NCBI RefSeq assembly: GCF_028583425.1
Contig: NC_072797.1
Coordinates: 22,416,001 to 22,480,000 of the forward strand
Reading direction: 5' to 3'
DNA: 64,000 bases
From: Eublepharis macularius
Lineage: Eukaryota > Chordata > Lepidosauria > Squamata > Eublepharidae
The translations under genes were made by a program, and so were the position numbers. Shown here piece by piece: positions 58,401 to 64,000 of the stretch (position 1 is its first letter; each line of letters opens with the position of its first letter). The notes under the pieces were generated by a model. The model saw nothing but the letters and a program-made list of their open reading frames with translations. It ran no database searches and was not told the DNA's origin.

Positions 58401-61208
58401 CACCTCTCTTTCTATGTTCCACCACGGCAGCTTCATTCATTTGAACACAGTCTTCTGCAGGTGCCACCCTGCACATAGGCAAAATCAGCAGATGCCCATA
58501 CATGCATGTTCTCTGTAGTGGACCCTACCTTATGGAATAGCCTGCCTGAAGAAGTCAGGAAAGCTCCCACTCTCCTAGCTTTCCATACACTGTGCAAAAC
58601 CAAATTACTCAGGAGGGCTTCCTTACACCAGTAATTGGGCTGTGCTGTAAGGAAATGGTTCAGAGAGATGTATTGGTAACAAAGAGATGGACTATAGACT
58701 ATGATACTGTGTACTGTCTGTTGCTTAAGTATGCTCCTACTGGATAGTTTCTTGCTGTTTAATATATGTCTGCTTAAGCTTTGTTTCAACATTGTTTTTC
58801 AACTCTGTATCAGATTTCTGCTAGTTTTCGAATTTCTGCTATCCTTACCCTTATTAAATGTCCAGCGATTGGCTAATACCAAGTAATCAGCCTTGAGTCT
58901 CAGTGAGAATAATGGACTATAAATAACATAAACAAACAAATACATAAATAAAATTTCCAGGATAAACTAGAAGGGACAGGGGGTAGCTCTAGAAATTCTC
59001 AGAAAATCTATGGTTTTACCATAGATATTTTGGCAATTCCTAGCGCTACCCTGTCATTTCTGGGTTTTTCCTGGAAGTGATATAATGATGCATGCAATGT
59101 TGCAGCTCCCCATGTCCCCACCCCTAAATTTCCTGCTGGCAACCTTAGCTAAGAGCAATATGGACACAAAATGGAAAAGATGGGCTTTCAATGAAAGTCT
59201 CCTATGATTGTATATGATGGTGTATAGGGTGGTGTTGGGGAGCTATCCTGGAAAAAGGTGATATGAAAACAACTTTTAGTGTGGGTCTTACAGTTCTGTG
59301 TGACTAAACATTATTCCTGAGGCTGAAATCTCAGCCTTCTCGGGGGGTGTCTATGAAAGGAGAATGTAAAAGCATTGCTCATTGTCTTCCTTTGTAATCA
59401 TGCATGTCTTCAGCAAAGTACTGTCCTCTTCTCCTGAATCTGTGTAAATCCAATCTGTAACAGGAAACAAAGAAAAAAAGCACAGAAAATTTTCTCACCT
59501 GGCTGTCTTGTACAGTAGGGTGTAACTTGTAGGAAGACCCCCATCTGAGCCCGGCTTCCACCAGCAAGTAAAAGTTTCATTTCCTGAAGACTGGCAGTTT
59601 ATTATCATGGGCTTTCCAGGAGGCGATTTACCTGGAATTGCAAAAACAAATTTAACTTTTGCGGCAGTAAGAACATAAAAGAAGCCCTGTTGGATCAGGC
59701 CAATGGCCCATCCAGTCCAACACTGTGTGTCACACAGTGGCCAAAAAACCAGGTGTCATCAGGAGGTCTGCCAGTGGGGAAGGGACACTAGAAGCCCTCC
59801 CACTGATTGCCCCCCCCCAAACACCAAGAATACAGAGCATCACTGCCCTAGACAGAGAGCTCCATCTATACCTTGTGGCTAATAGCCACTGATGGACCTC
59901 TGCTCCATATGTTTATCCAGTCCCCACTTCAAGTTGTTCATGCTTGAAGCTGCCACCACCTCCTGTGGCAGTGAATTCCACGTGTTAATCACTCTTTGGG
60001 TGAAGTGAAGCACTTCAGTTGTGTGGTTAAGGGACTGACTTGCCGCTAAGGGAGGGTTTGAATCTCTGTTTGTTAGCAAAGTCCAGAGATGCCATCTCTT
60101 TAGTGTGCTGTGGTGGCCTCGCACCAGGGACTGCTGGACCTAGACAGATCCATATTAACGATCCTTGTTCTGCCAAAAGCTCACTGGATGGCCGTGAGTA
60201 GGTCAGTATATTTCAGCCTAACCAACTTTACAAGATTGCTGCTGTAGACCGAACCACTGCACATGTGGTGTCAGAAAACATGGGATGACTGGGATCTGGA
60301 GCAGACAAGTGATTTCACTTCACTATTGGTTTATCAGTTAACAATGATCCCATTTGATGCTTATTCCTTGCTCATGAGTTTCCAAGGGCTAAGAAACAAC
60401 AGAAGTTTTGCACAATAAAGTCCTGACGTAGTCCCTTACAAGCGCATACAGAAAACAAAGCCATGGCTTGGTCCAGTTGATGTTCAGGGCAGCAGAAGAA
60501 CAAGCAGCAGGAGAGGAAAAGGACAGGGTAAAACACAAACCTCCTTCTCTTTTCAGAGGCCTTAAAACAGCAGGCAAGGGACCCACCTGGCAGGGCGCTC
60601 GGCTAGCAGAGGGGAGCCCAAGTGCAGAATGTGACATAGCAAACATGTTTCAAGATGGCAGCCAGATGCATAACAATGCTGTGGGTTTTTTTGTAGAACG
60701 ATGAGAGTTAAGGGGTGTTGGAAGGTGGAGGACAAGCACTGTCTGGTCCCCTGGTAGCATTAAAATCATCACTCCTCACATGAACCCGCTGGCCACCAAC
60801 ACTCCAATCCCATCACCAAGTTCCGTACCGTAAAGGAAGGGGCTAAGGTTCAGTGGGTCAGATGCACAGGATCAATAGGGTCTGATATGTTCTGTACATG
60901 AGCTACTAAGGGAGAAGCTCAGTATAAAATCAGCCCCGATGCACTGGAGTCATTCATTCCCGAGATCTATCATATGTGAGCCATTCCTACCTAAAATCAC
61001 CAATAAAGTGAAGAAGGGCATGAAGACAGTCAAGCAGCCACATTCCAAATCTCTCTGTAGGTCTTAGTGCTACTTGTTTAGGGACTGTTTTACAGAGTTC
61101 TGAATTTTCATCAGGATCGGGCAATAAATCTGGGTACTCACCATTAATCAACCAGGTGTTTAGAGAAAGCAGCAGAATAAATACTGAGGGCAACACATCT
61201 GACTTCAT
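35256..61208 (-). CDS. PRLR: Prolactin receptor with tandemly duplicated ligand-binding module; 12 coding exons
   Basis: A single-pass class I cytokine receptor for prolactin that signals through JAK2/STAT5. Twelve exons joined at GT-AG sites give 2460 nt, 819 residues plus stop, close to the ~830 of avian receptors and longer than single-module receptors (~600). Order: signal peptide 1-22; first D1+D2 module about 24-226; second D1+D2 module about 227-429; transmembrane helix about 435-459; box 1 (ILPPVPGPK) near 468-476; cytoplasmic tail to 819. The tail has a DSGRGS phosphodegron near 548-553 and a C-terminal GGLDYMDP tyrosine. Each D1 keeps its four Cys. WSxWS is WSQWS at 416-420 in the second module but KSEWS at 213-217 in the first. 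AGXT2 lies directly downstream. Non-coding 5' exons must lie beyond 61269 and are not resolved. Confidence 0.97.
36593..37360. mobile_element. Long inverted-terminal-repeat element (P1-related) carrying a nested hAT-like insertion
   Basis: The left end has AGAGTCCAGTTGCACCTATA then AGACTAA and TTGTGGTA. The right end has the inverse (TACCACAAATG, TTAGTCTTAAAGGTGCTACT, GGACTCTT). The interior is unique. A hAT-like element occupies 36987-37246. It lies between PRLR exons 11 and 12. Confidence 0.7.
36979..37254. mobile_element. Non-autonomous hAT-like element, CAGGGCTTTTTTT family, TSD GATGGACT
   Basis: The element 36987-37246 starts CAGGGCTTTTTTTCAGG and ends AAAAAAAGCCCTG. The perfect 8-bp duplication GATGGACT lies at 36979-36986 and 37247-37254. 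A central hairpin sits around CGCCGCTTAGCGGCGC. Confidence 0.94.
38604..38673 (-). CDS. PRLR: PRLR coding exon 11: box 1
   Basis: 70 nt, acceptor TTTCAG, donor GTAAGT. It encodes [20 protein letters not shown]. The proline-rich box 1 is the JAK2 docking site of class I cytokine receptors. Confidence 0.96.
38828..39288. mobile_element. Non-autonomous hAT-like element, TAGAGATGGGC family, TSD GTGGGAAC
   Basis: The element 38836-39280 has ends TAGAGATGGGCA and GCCCATCTCTA and a perfect 8-bp duplication GTGGGAAC at 38828-38835 and 39281-39288. It lies in PRLR intron 10. Confidence 0.94.
39782..39881 (-). CDS. PRLR: PRLR coding exon 10: transmembrane helix
   Basis: 100 nt, acceptor TTGTAG, donor GTAAGT. 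It encodes [20 protein letters not shown] and IWTMALKGF, one hydrophobic helix followed by a basic stop-transfer residue. Confidence 0.96.
40802..40838. repeat. Small perfect hairpin
   Basis: A 15-bp stem (AAAAAAGACAGGCAC and its complement) with a 7-nt loop. It ends in a T run on either strand. It is too short for a miRNA precursor. Confidence 0.6.
40880..41865 (+). mobile_element. L2-clade LINE 3' end, interrupted
   Basis: The translation [20 protein letters not shown] and [15 protein letters not shown] is the C-terminus of L2-type ORF2. The 3' end is CTTGAGTCTCAGTGAGAAAG, GTGGACTATAAATGAC. It is interrupted by two inverted-repeat units at about 41375-41678. Confidence 0.8.
41375..41678. 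repeat. Two tandem inverted-repeat units
   Basis: Each ~140-bp unit begins TTCCACACAYGTTG and ends in its inverse (CAAYGTGTGTGGAA), with GTGCATTATCC arms. The units are separated by about 16 bp. They form a diverged pair of MITE-like copies inside an L2 LINE. Confidence 0.75.
41930..42445 (+). repeat. Dispersed repeat, family R1
   Basis: Matches 30340-30846 in order: AAATCAGCAA, TCTATGAATT, CTCCACAACAAAA, ATGAAAGCTGGG, CTTTCCCAAAA and a CAACCTGTG end. Confidence 0.6.
42451..43010 (-). mobile_element. BovB (RTE) LINE 3' part, minus orientation
   Basis: The reverse strand translates to [20 protein letters not shown] and [35 protein letters not shown], the C-terminus of BovB/RTE ORF2. It is followed by the ATGGCGACCCTATGAATG 3' block (plus-strand view). 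BovB is common in squamates. Confidence 0.88.
43311..43452 (-). CDS. PRLR: PRLR coding exon 9: D2 second half, module 2, intact WSxWS
   Basis: 142 nt, acceptor TTTCCAG, donor GTGAGT. It encodes [20 protein letters not shown] and [23 protein letters not shown] is intact. The zinc-site pair is Asp-Asn, so Asp is kept and His is lost. Confidence 0.97.
44220..44386 (-). CDS. PRLR: PRLR coding exon 8: D2 first half, module 2
   Basis: 167 nt, acceptor TTTCAG, donor GTAAGA. It encodes [20 protein letters not shown] and [20 protein letters not shown]. Length and phases equal exon 4. Confidence 0.97.
44760..44855 (+). mobile_element. CR1/L3 LINE 3' end
   Basis: CAGGGGGTTGGACTAGATGA, CCTTCCAACTCTGTGATTCT and ATG, the classic CR1 terminus. 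It lies in PRLR intron 7. Confidence 0.85.
44870..45750. other. PRLR intron 7, nothing recognised
   Basis: Remainder of the intron between exons 7 and 8. No repeat I can name. Confidence 0.4.
45759..45928 (-). CDS. PRLR: PRLR coding exon 7: D1 second half, module 2
   Basis: 170 nt, acceptor ATTCCAG, donor GTAAGC. It encodes [20 protein letters not shown] and [20 protein letters not shown]. Length and phases are identical to exon 3. Confidence 0.97.
46135..46470 (+). mobile_element. Sauria-like tRNA SINE with (ATT)n tail
   Basis: GCCAGTTTGGTGGTTAAGAG head, full body, then TATATATAATAACATT and 12 or so ATT units. It is in PRLR intron 6, antisense to the gene. Confidence 0.88.
47074..48470 (+). 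mobile_element. Solo LTR of an endogenous retrovirus, 4-bp target duplication CCAT
   Basis: The LTR runs 47078-48466, TGTAAGCAGTCAGCC to CAGGTAACA, flanked by CCAT at 47074-47077 and 48467-48470. It shares its ends and R/U5-like region with the LTR at 13155-14205 but is about 340 bp longer. TTTAATAAAATATT near 48292 supplies the polyadenylation signal. No retroviral genes accompany it. It lies antisense in PRLR intron 6. Confidence 0.85.
49148..49277 (-). CDS. PRLR: PRLR coding exon 6: D1 first half, module 2
   Basis: 130 nt, acceptor TGTTTAG, donor GTACAG. It encodes [20 protein letters not shown] then [18 protein letters not shown]. It is one codon shorter than its partner exon 2 and closer to the single-module mammalian sequence. 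Confidence 0.97.
49640..49880 (+). mobile_element. tRNA-derived SINE fragments, second family
   Basis: AGCCACTGCCAGTTGGAC, CAGATTCAATCCTTGGCATC and TTGGTCAGACCCAGTATAGG are diverged blocks of the 9275-9490 family. Confidence 0.55.
50117..51030 (-). mobile_element. CR1 LINE 3' part, minus orientation
   Basis: The reverse strand encodes [19 protein letters not shown] and [32 protein letters not shown], the C-terminal CR1 reverse transcriptase. It is followed by the CATAGAATCATAGAATAATA terminus (plus view). It is only modestly degraded. Located between PRLR exons 5 and 6, i.e. between the two duplicated modules. Confidence 0.9.
51040..52380. other. PRLR intron 5, nothing recognised
   Basis: AT-rich sequence without a recognised repeat or domain. 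Confidence 0.4.
52383..52560 (+). mobile_element. RTE/BovB endonuclease fragment
   Basis: The translation [20 protein letters not shown] and [25 protein letters not shown] is the RTE-type apurinic endonuclease segment. It is a short isolated remnant. Confidence 0.8.
52913..52942. repeat. (AAAC)n microsatellite
   Basis: About seven AAAC units, 12 bp from the PRLR exon 5 donor. Confidence 0.9.
52955..53096 (-). CDS. PRLR: PRLR coding exon 5: D2 second half, module 1, degenerate WSxWS
   Basis: 142 nt, acceptor TTCTCAG, donor GTGAGT. It encodes [20 protein letters not shown] and [20 protein letters not shown]. The WSxWS box reads KSEWS (first Trp lost), and the Asp-His pair that helps coordinate zinc in human PRLR is Ser-Tyr. 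Confidence 0.95.
53306..54590 (-). mobile_element. L1 LINE, 5' truncated, minus orientation
   Basis: The reverse strand encodes L1 ORF2 C-terminal sequence in two frames: 54580-54242 ([19 protein letters not shown], then [11 protein letters not shown]) and 54233-53535 ([20 protein letters not shown], then WSEICAEM), separated by one frameshift. A poly-A tail appears as a T run near 53309. It is in PRLR intron 4. Confidence 0.92.
54745..55105. mobile_element. hAT-like element related to the TAGGGTTGCCA family, diverged
   Basis: Starts TAGGGTTGCCAATCCCC and ends GTTGCCAAGCCTGGCAAC. The interior inverted repeat is built on TCTATGGTAAAACCATAGAT. No clean target duplication. A related fragment is near 58970-59150. 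Confidence 0.6.
55110..56165. other. PRLR intron 4, nothing recognised
   Basis: No repeat or coding similarity that I can name. Confidence 0.4.
56171..56337 (-). CDS. PRLR: PRLR coding exon 4: D2 first half, module 1
   Basis: 167 nt, acceptor ATTCAG, donor GTGAGT. It encodes [20 protein letters not shown] and the [16 protein letters not shown] strand pair. It carries a Cys (ITCVW) absent from the second module. Confidence 0.94.
56572..57072. mobile_element. hAT-like element, CAGGGCTCATTTC family, rearranged, TSD GAGATATG
   Basis: The element 56580-57064 ends GAAATGAGCCCTG, with a perfect 8-bp duplication GAGATATG at 56572-56579 and 57065-57072. It is the inverse-orientation sister of 18748-19182. 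A ~60-bp copy of its own flank (56527-56585) is found inside it at 56942-57003, replacing native sequence. Located in PRLR intron 3. Confidence 0.92.
57239..57408 (-). CDS. PRLR: PRLR coding exon 3: D1 second half, module 1
   Basis: 170 nt, acceptor TTTTAG, donor GTAAGT. It encodes [18 protein letters not shown] (second Cys pair of D1) and [17 protein letters not shown] with two N-glycosylation sites. A GC-rich hAT-like insertion begins 44 bp upstream of the acceptor. Confidence 0.97.
57444..57756. mobile_element. GC-rich hAT-like element next to PRLR exon 3, TSD GGTCTGTC
   Basis: The element 57452-57748 starts CAGGGCCAAATC and ends GATCCGGCGCTG. The perfect 8-bp duplication GGTCTGTC lies at 57444-57451 and 57749-57756. 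The interior has repeated GCCCCGCAGGACAGGGGGC palindromic units. Confidence 0.9.
58040..58935 (+). mobile_element. L2-clade LINE 3' part
   Basis: The translation [20 protein letters not shown] and [17 protein letters not shown] is the L2-type ORF2 block, followed by degraded C-terminal sequence. The 3' end TTGAGTCTCAGTGAGAATAA is shared with 40880-41865. In PRLR intron 2. Confidence 0.88.
59499..59631 (-). CDS. PRLR: PRLR coding exon 2: D1 first half, module 1
   Basis: 133 nt, acceptor TTCCAG, donor GTGAGA. It encodes [20 protein letters not shown], then [18 protein letters not shown]. It holds the first Cys pair of D1 and an N-glycosylation site (NET). Confidence 0.96.
59668..60125 (-). mobile_element. 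CR1/L3-group LINE 3' part, minus orientation
   Basis: The reverse strand has the block [20 protein letters not shown] (tail of ORF2). The 3' end appears as GGATCAGGCCAATGGCCCAT on the plus strand. It starts about 37 bp upstream of PRLR exon 2. Confidence 0.75.
60130..61135. other. PRLR intron 1, nothing recognised
   Basis: No repeat or coding similarity recognised between the LINE and the signal-peptide exon. Confidence 0.4.
61142..61208 (-). CDS. PRLR: PRLR coding exon 1: signal peptide
   Basis: 67 coding nt ending in phase 1 before donor GTGAGT. It encodes [20 protein letters not shown] then IN, a typical secretory signal. The exon continues 5' as untranslated sequence to a good acceptor (TTTCCCAG) at 61270, so an upstream in-frame Met at 61295 is intronic. 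The start context has A at -3. Confidence 0.93.
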
Positions 61209-61269
61209 GTCGCTCTCCTTCCGCTCCTTGCCCACCACCTCCAGTAAGGAACCAAAGCTCAAAGGTTCA
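61209..61269 (-). other. PRLR: PRLR 5' UTR part of coding exon 1
   Basis: 61 nt between the acceptor after a pyrimidine-rich tract and the ATG. It shows that at least one further upstream non-coding exon is spliced on. Confidence 0.75.
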
Positions 61270-61399
61270 CTGGGAAAGAAGGTAACAAGCAGCATTTAAT
61301 GAACTTCCATGATGTGTATACAATGTGTGTCATGTTTTCAAAGCCTTTCACACACACCAGGTGGTGCCATAGGATTTATAATCCTCAGCGTTACTCGCA

Positions 61400-61515
61400 C
61401 ACACAGTCAGAGAGTATATATATTCACATATAACTATTGTATAAATATATAATATTATATTAATAGAATCACATTAATATAATAATATCAATAATATTAA
61501 TATATAATCAGTTTT
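61400..61515. repeat. AT-rich low-complexity stretch
   Basis: Almost pure A/T with TATAT and AATATTAAT units just upstream of the PRLR signal-peptide exon. Confidence 0.85.
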
Positions 61516-61867
61516 CTTTTAGGAAGACAGAAGGAAAAACAAGATCACAAAATGCAGAATGATTTAATGTTTAATTAGATTTCATTTACGTGAATGGAAA
61601 TTGGGAGCAACTCCACGGCAGCCATTAACATGAAACTGATATAAGATTTGCAAAAACGGAAATACAGACCCATGGCTGTTTAAACCTATATGGAATTCTA
61701 CATGGAATCTGTTTTCTGAAACAGAAGTTGGATGAGATAGCTAGTATCTCTGAATTTTACCTGAACTGACTTTTTACTTTGCATTTATCAAATAAGCGCC
61801 CCCCCCCATGTTATTGATAAAATGATAGATATAATTTGCCTTGTCCATAAGGGTCCCATGGGAAAGA

Positions 61868-62065
61868 GAGTGGTCTGGTATAGCCCAATCTTGTCTTATC
61901 TCAGAAGCTAAGCACTGTTGGTACTTGGGCGGGGGACCAGCAGCAAGACTAGGGTTGCTCTGCAGAGGAAGGCAATGGCAAACTACTTTCTCACTTGCCT
62001 TGAAAGCTTCTTATTGGGGTTGCCATAAGCCGGTTGCAACTTAACACTACATACATATATACATA
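61868..62065 (+). mobile_element. 5S rRNA-derived SINE
   Basis: GGTATAGCCCAATCTTGTCT, AGAAGCTAAGCACTGTTGGT and ACTTGGGCGGGGGACC match 5S promoter blocks in order. They are followed by GAGGAAGGCAATGGCAAACT and GGGTTGCCATAAGCCGGTTG. Confidence 0.85.
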
Positions 62066-62700
62066 CAAGGATCCTAACCCTCATTGGCTGTCCAAAGTTA
62101 ATCTATGAATTGACTCACACTTTCCCTCACTGCAGCCAGAGAAAGACGGACCCCACATTTCCTTGTCTCGTTCTCTTTTTTCTAAAATACTAATTAACTG
62201 AGTAGCCTCTCTCCTGACACAGTAATTAGCTTTAACAAGGCACCGGAGACTAAACAGAAAACACTGGAAACCTTATTACAGGGTTCTCAAACTTCTTAAA
62301 AGATCCTATCAAGTTCTGTGTACAGATAATAGCTTTTCAGCGTCCGAGAACCTACAGTAGAGCTATCATTGACCGAGAACTGCAAAATCTGGTTTGACAA
62401 AAGGTCATTGTAGGGCAGGCAAAAAAACGAATGGGTGTGGTGTGGTCAGTGAGAATTTGATTGCTTTCAGGTTTCGGAAGAACAATAATCTGTTCTCATC
62501 CCTTACATGTAAGTAGTTTCCAACCTTTATGATCAGGAAATTATGAAATGTCCCTGCAAAATGCTCCATCACTGAAGCTCTTCAACGCCAAGCTTCGGCT
62601 AGTTCAGACTGAAGGTAAACTAGATGTGACAGTAGGAGAATCATAAATGGATTCCCTGCTTTTAAAATTATTTAATTGCAGCTTTGCAGTGCCCTCAGGC
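62066..62700. other. PRLR 5' flank or intron, nothing recognised
   Basis: Any upstream non-coding PRLR exon here would not be detectable from sequence alone. Confidence 0.35.
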
Positions 62701-62708
62701 CATGTTGG

Positions 62709-63205
62709 GCAGAGGGTGTAGCTTGGGGTAGTGGTTCAAGAGTTAGCCTAGGACCTGGAAGATGCAGGTTCAAAACCCCAGCCTGTCATGAAGTTTGCTT
62801 GGTGATGTTGCGTGCTCCCAGCAGATGCGACAATGTCTCTTCCAGACCAACCAGGGTTGATTTTGGCCCCAAAGGGGCTGATTCTCAAATAATCGGCCCC
62901 ATGCGAATCATGACTCATGAGAACATTCTCGCAGCTAGCGTGATTATGTCTCTTCCAGAATGATCGCAAGGACAATCGTCTCAGTGAGTACTGAGTTCTC
63001 TCCCCTTCCACCAGGAGAATATAGAGTTACTTTTAGGGTTAGGGACCTGGTAACCCTACCACATACTCTCAGCCTAACCTACCGCGCAAGGTTGTTGTGA
63101 GGTCTAAATGAAGGAGGGGAGACCAATGTGTGCTCCTTTGAGCTCCATGGAAGAAAGATGGGATAAAAATGTAGCAAATAAATAAATATTAAACAATTAA
63201 ATATT
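62709..63205 (+). mobile_element. tRNA-derived SINE with internal insertion
   Basis: GGGTAGTGGTTCAAGAG and GATGCAGGTTCAAAACCCCA form the head. After an unrelated stretch at about 62815-63060, the body resumes with GCAAGGTTGTTGTGAGG and ends GGATAAAAATGTAGCAAATA. Confidence 0.6.
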
Positions 63206-63419
63206 AAATATTAATTAAATAATAAACCCTTATGCCATTTTCTGTCATTTTAGGGTCAGACTACATGATAACTTTTTAAACAAGTTCCTCAGACCCAGCT
63301 CTTGTTTACCTGCAGCTGCTGCATAGCAGTTGCAGGAAATGTCATTTTAAGTCTGTCTGTGAGGGTCCAATTCAGCTCAGGACTTCGGAGAGGGGCGAAG
63401 ATGGGCTCCTAATTCCCTC

Positions 63420-64000
63420 CTAGGATTGCCACTTGCCAGCTCTGGATTGGGACATTCCTGGATCTGGGGGGGTTAAAGCCTTAAGAGTGAGTGATTTCAT
63501 GAGAGAGGGGAATTCAGCTGGGTATAATGCCATACAGTAGGGCTGCCAGGCCCCTTCGTGGGGGCGAGAGATCCCTCGCTTCCAGAATCTTCCTCTATTG
63601 CCTCTCACAGGGCAAAAAACCTCCCAGGCCAGTGTGCAGGGGGTGGGCTCCTACTGGCTGTGACAATGTCGCTTTTGGAAATGACATCATTACGCCCAGC
63701 AATGGGCCCCTGTGAAGCGTGAGAGCATACCTGCCACCGGACATGATGATGTCACTTCTTGGAGTGATGTCATCATGCCCCGCCAGGAGCACCTGCACGC
63801 AAAGAGCACACACAAGAAGATACTCAAGGTAAGTGCCAGGTACTCCCCTCCACACTGGGAGAGCAAGTGGACCCGACAACCCTGCCATAGAGCCCACCCT
63901 CCAAAGAAGCCATTTTCTTCGGGGGAACTGATCTCTGTCACCTGGAGATCAGTTGCAATTCCAGAAGATCTTCAGATCCCACCGGGATCCTTCCCCCATG
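63420..64000. mobile_element. Old TTGCCAG-type repeat carrying a nested hAT-like element (63538-63884)
   Basis: The outer repeat (GATTGCCACTTGCCAGCTCT onward; its other part resumes at 63893 with GCCCACCCTCCAAAGAAGCC) resembles 24090-24380. The inner element 63538-63884 starts TAGGGCTGCCAGG, ends GACAACCCTG and is flanked by CCATACAG / CCATAGAG (7 of 8). It is a sister of 33048-33675. The outer repeat runs off the window. Confidence 0.75.

Noticed and set aside
61206..61295. Upstream Met at 61295 as PRLR start
   Set aside because: A strong splice acceptor (TTTCCCAG) lies between it and the signal peptide, and the Met at 61208 begins a typical signal sequence.

Overview
This window is vertebrate nuclear DNA: multi-exon genes with GT-AG introns, a CpG island, and many interspersed repeats. 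The repeat set (tRNA-derived SINEs of the Sauria-like type, 5S rRNA-derived SINEs, BovB/RTE, CR1/L3, L2 and L1 LINEs, many non-autonomous hAT-like elements) points to a squamate reptile, most likely a lizard. I cannot name the species. Two protein-coding genes are complete in their coding parts. Both lie on the minus strand, in the AGXT2-PRLR order known from human 5p13.

AGXT2 (1835-24715, minus) is the mitochondrial alanine--glyoxylate aminotransferase 2. I resolve 14 coding exons whose lengths sum to 1533 nt (510 residues plus stop). All exon phases agree, and the catalytic residues expected of a class III PLP aminotransferase are present. The first exon lies in a CpG island and encodes an arginine-rich mitochondrial presequence.

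About 10.5 kb of repeat-rich DNA separates the AGXT2 start codon from the PRLR stop codon. PRLR (35256-61208, minus) is the prolactin receptor. I resolve 12 coding exons totalling 2460 nt (819 residues plus stop). The four exons that encode the cytokine-receptor ligand-binding module (D1+D2) occur twice in tandem. Successive exon lengths are 133/170/167/142 and 130/170/167/142 nt, in matching phases, so the predicted receptor has two ligand-binding modules in front of one transmembrane helix. This arrangement is known from birds (chicken, pigeon, turkey); here it is in what looks like a squamate. The membrane-proximal copy keeps a perfect WSxWS motif. The distal copy has lost the first Trp.

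The rest is intron and intergenic DNA filled with mobile elements. Six non-autonomous hAT-like copies have perfect 8-bp target duplications and two or three more have near-perfect ones. Two solo LTRs have 4-bp target duplications. A perfect 184-bp palindrome (70-bp arms) sits in an old CR1 element. A palindromic family with 12- and 16-bp target duplications looks retroposed rather than cut-and-pasted. A truncated L1 abuts the 3' splice site of AGXT2 exon 3. No CRISPR array, operon or functional RNA gene was seen; the tRNA-like and 5S-like sequences are SINE heads.

Together the window holds a mitochondrial amino-acid/glyoxylate enzyme gene and a hormone receptor gene as transcriptional neighbours, PRLR upstream and AGXT2 downstream. 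They have no known functional link.
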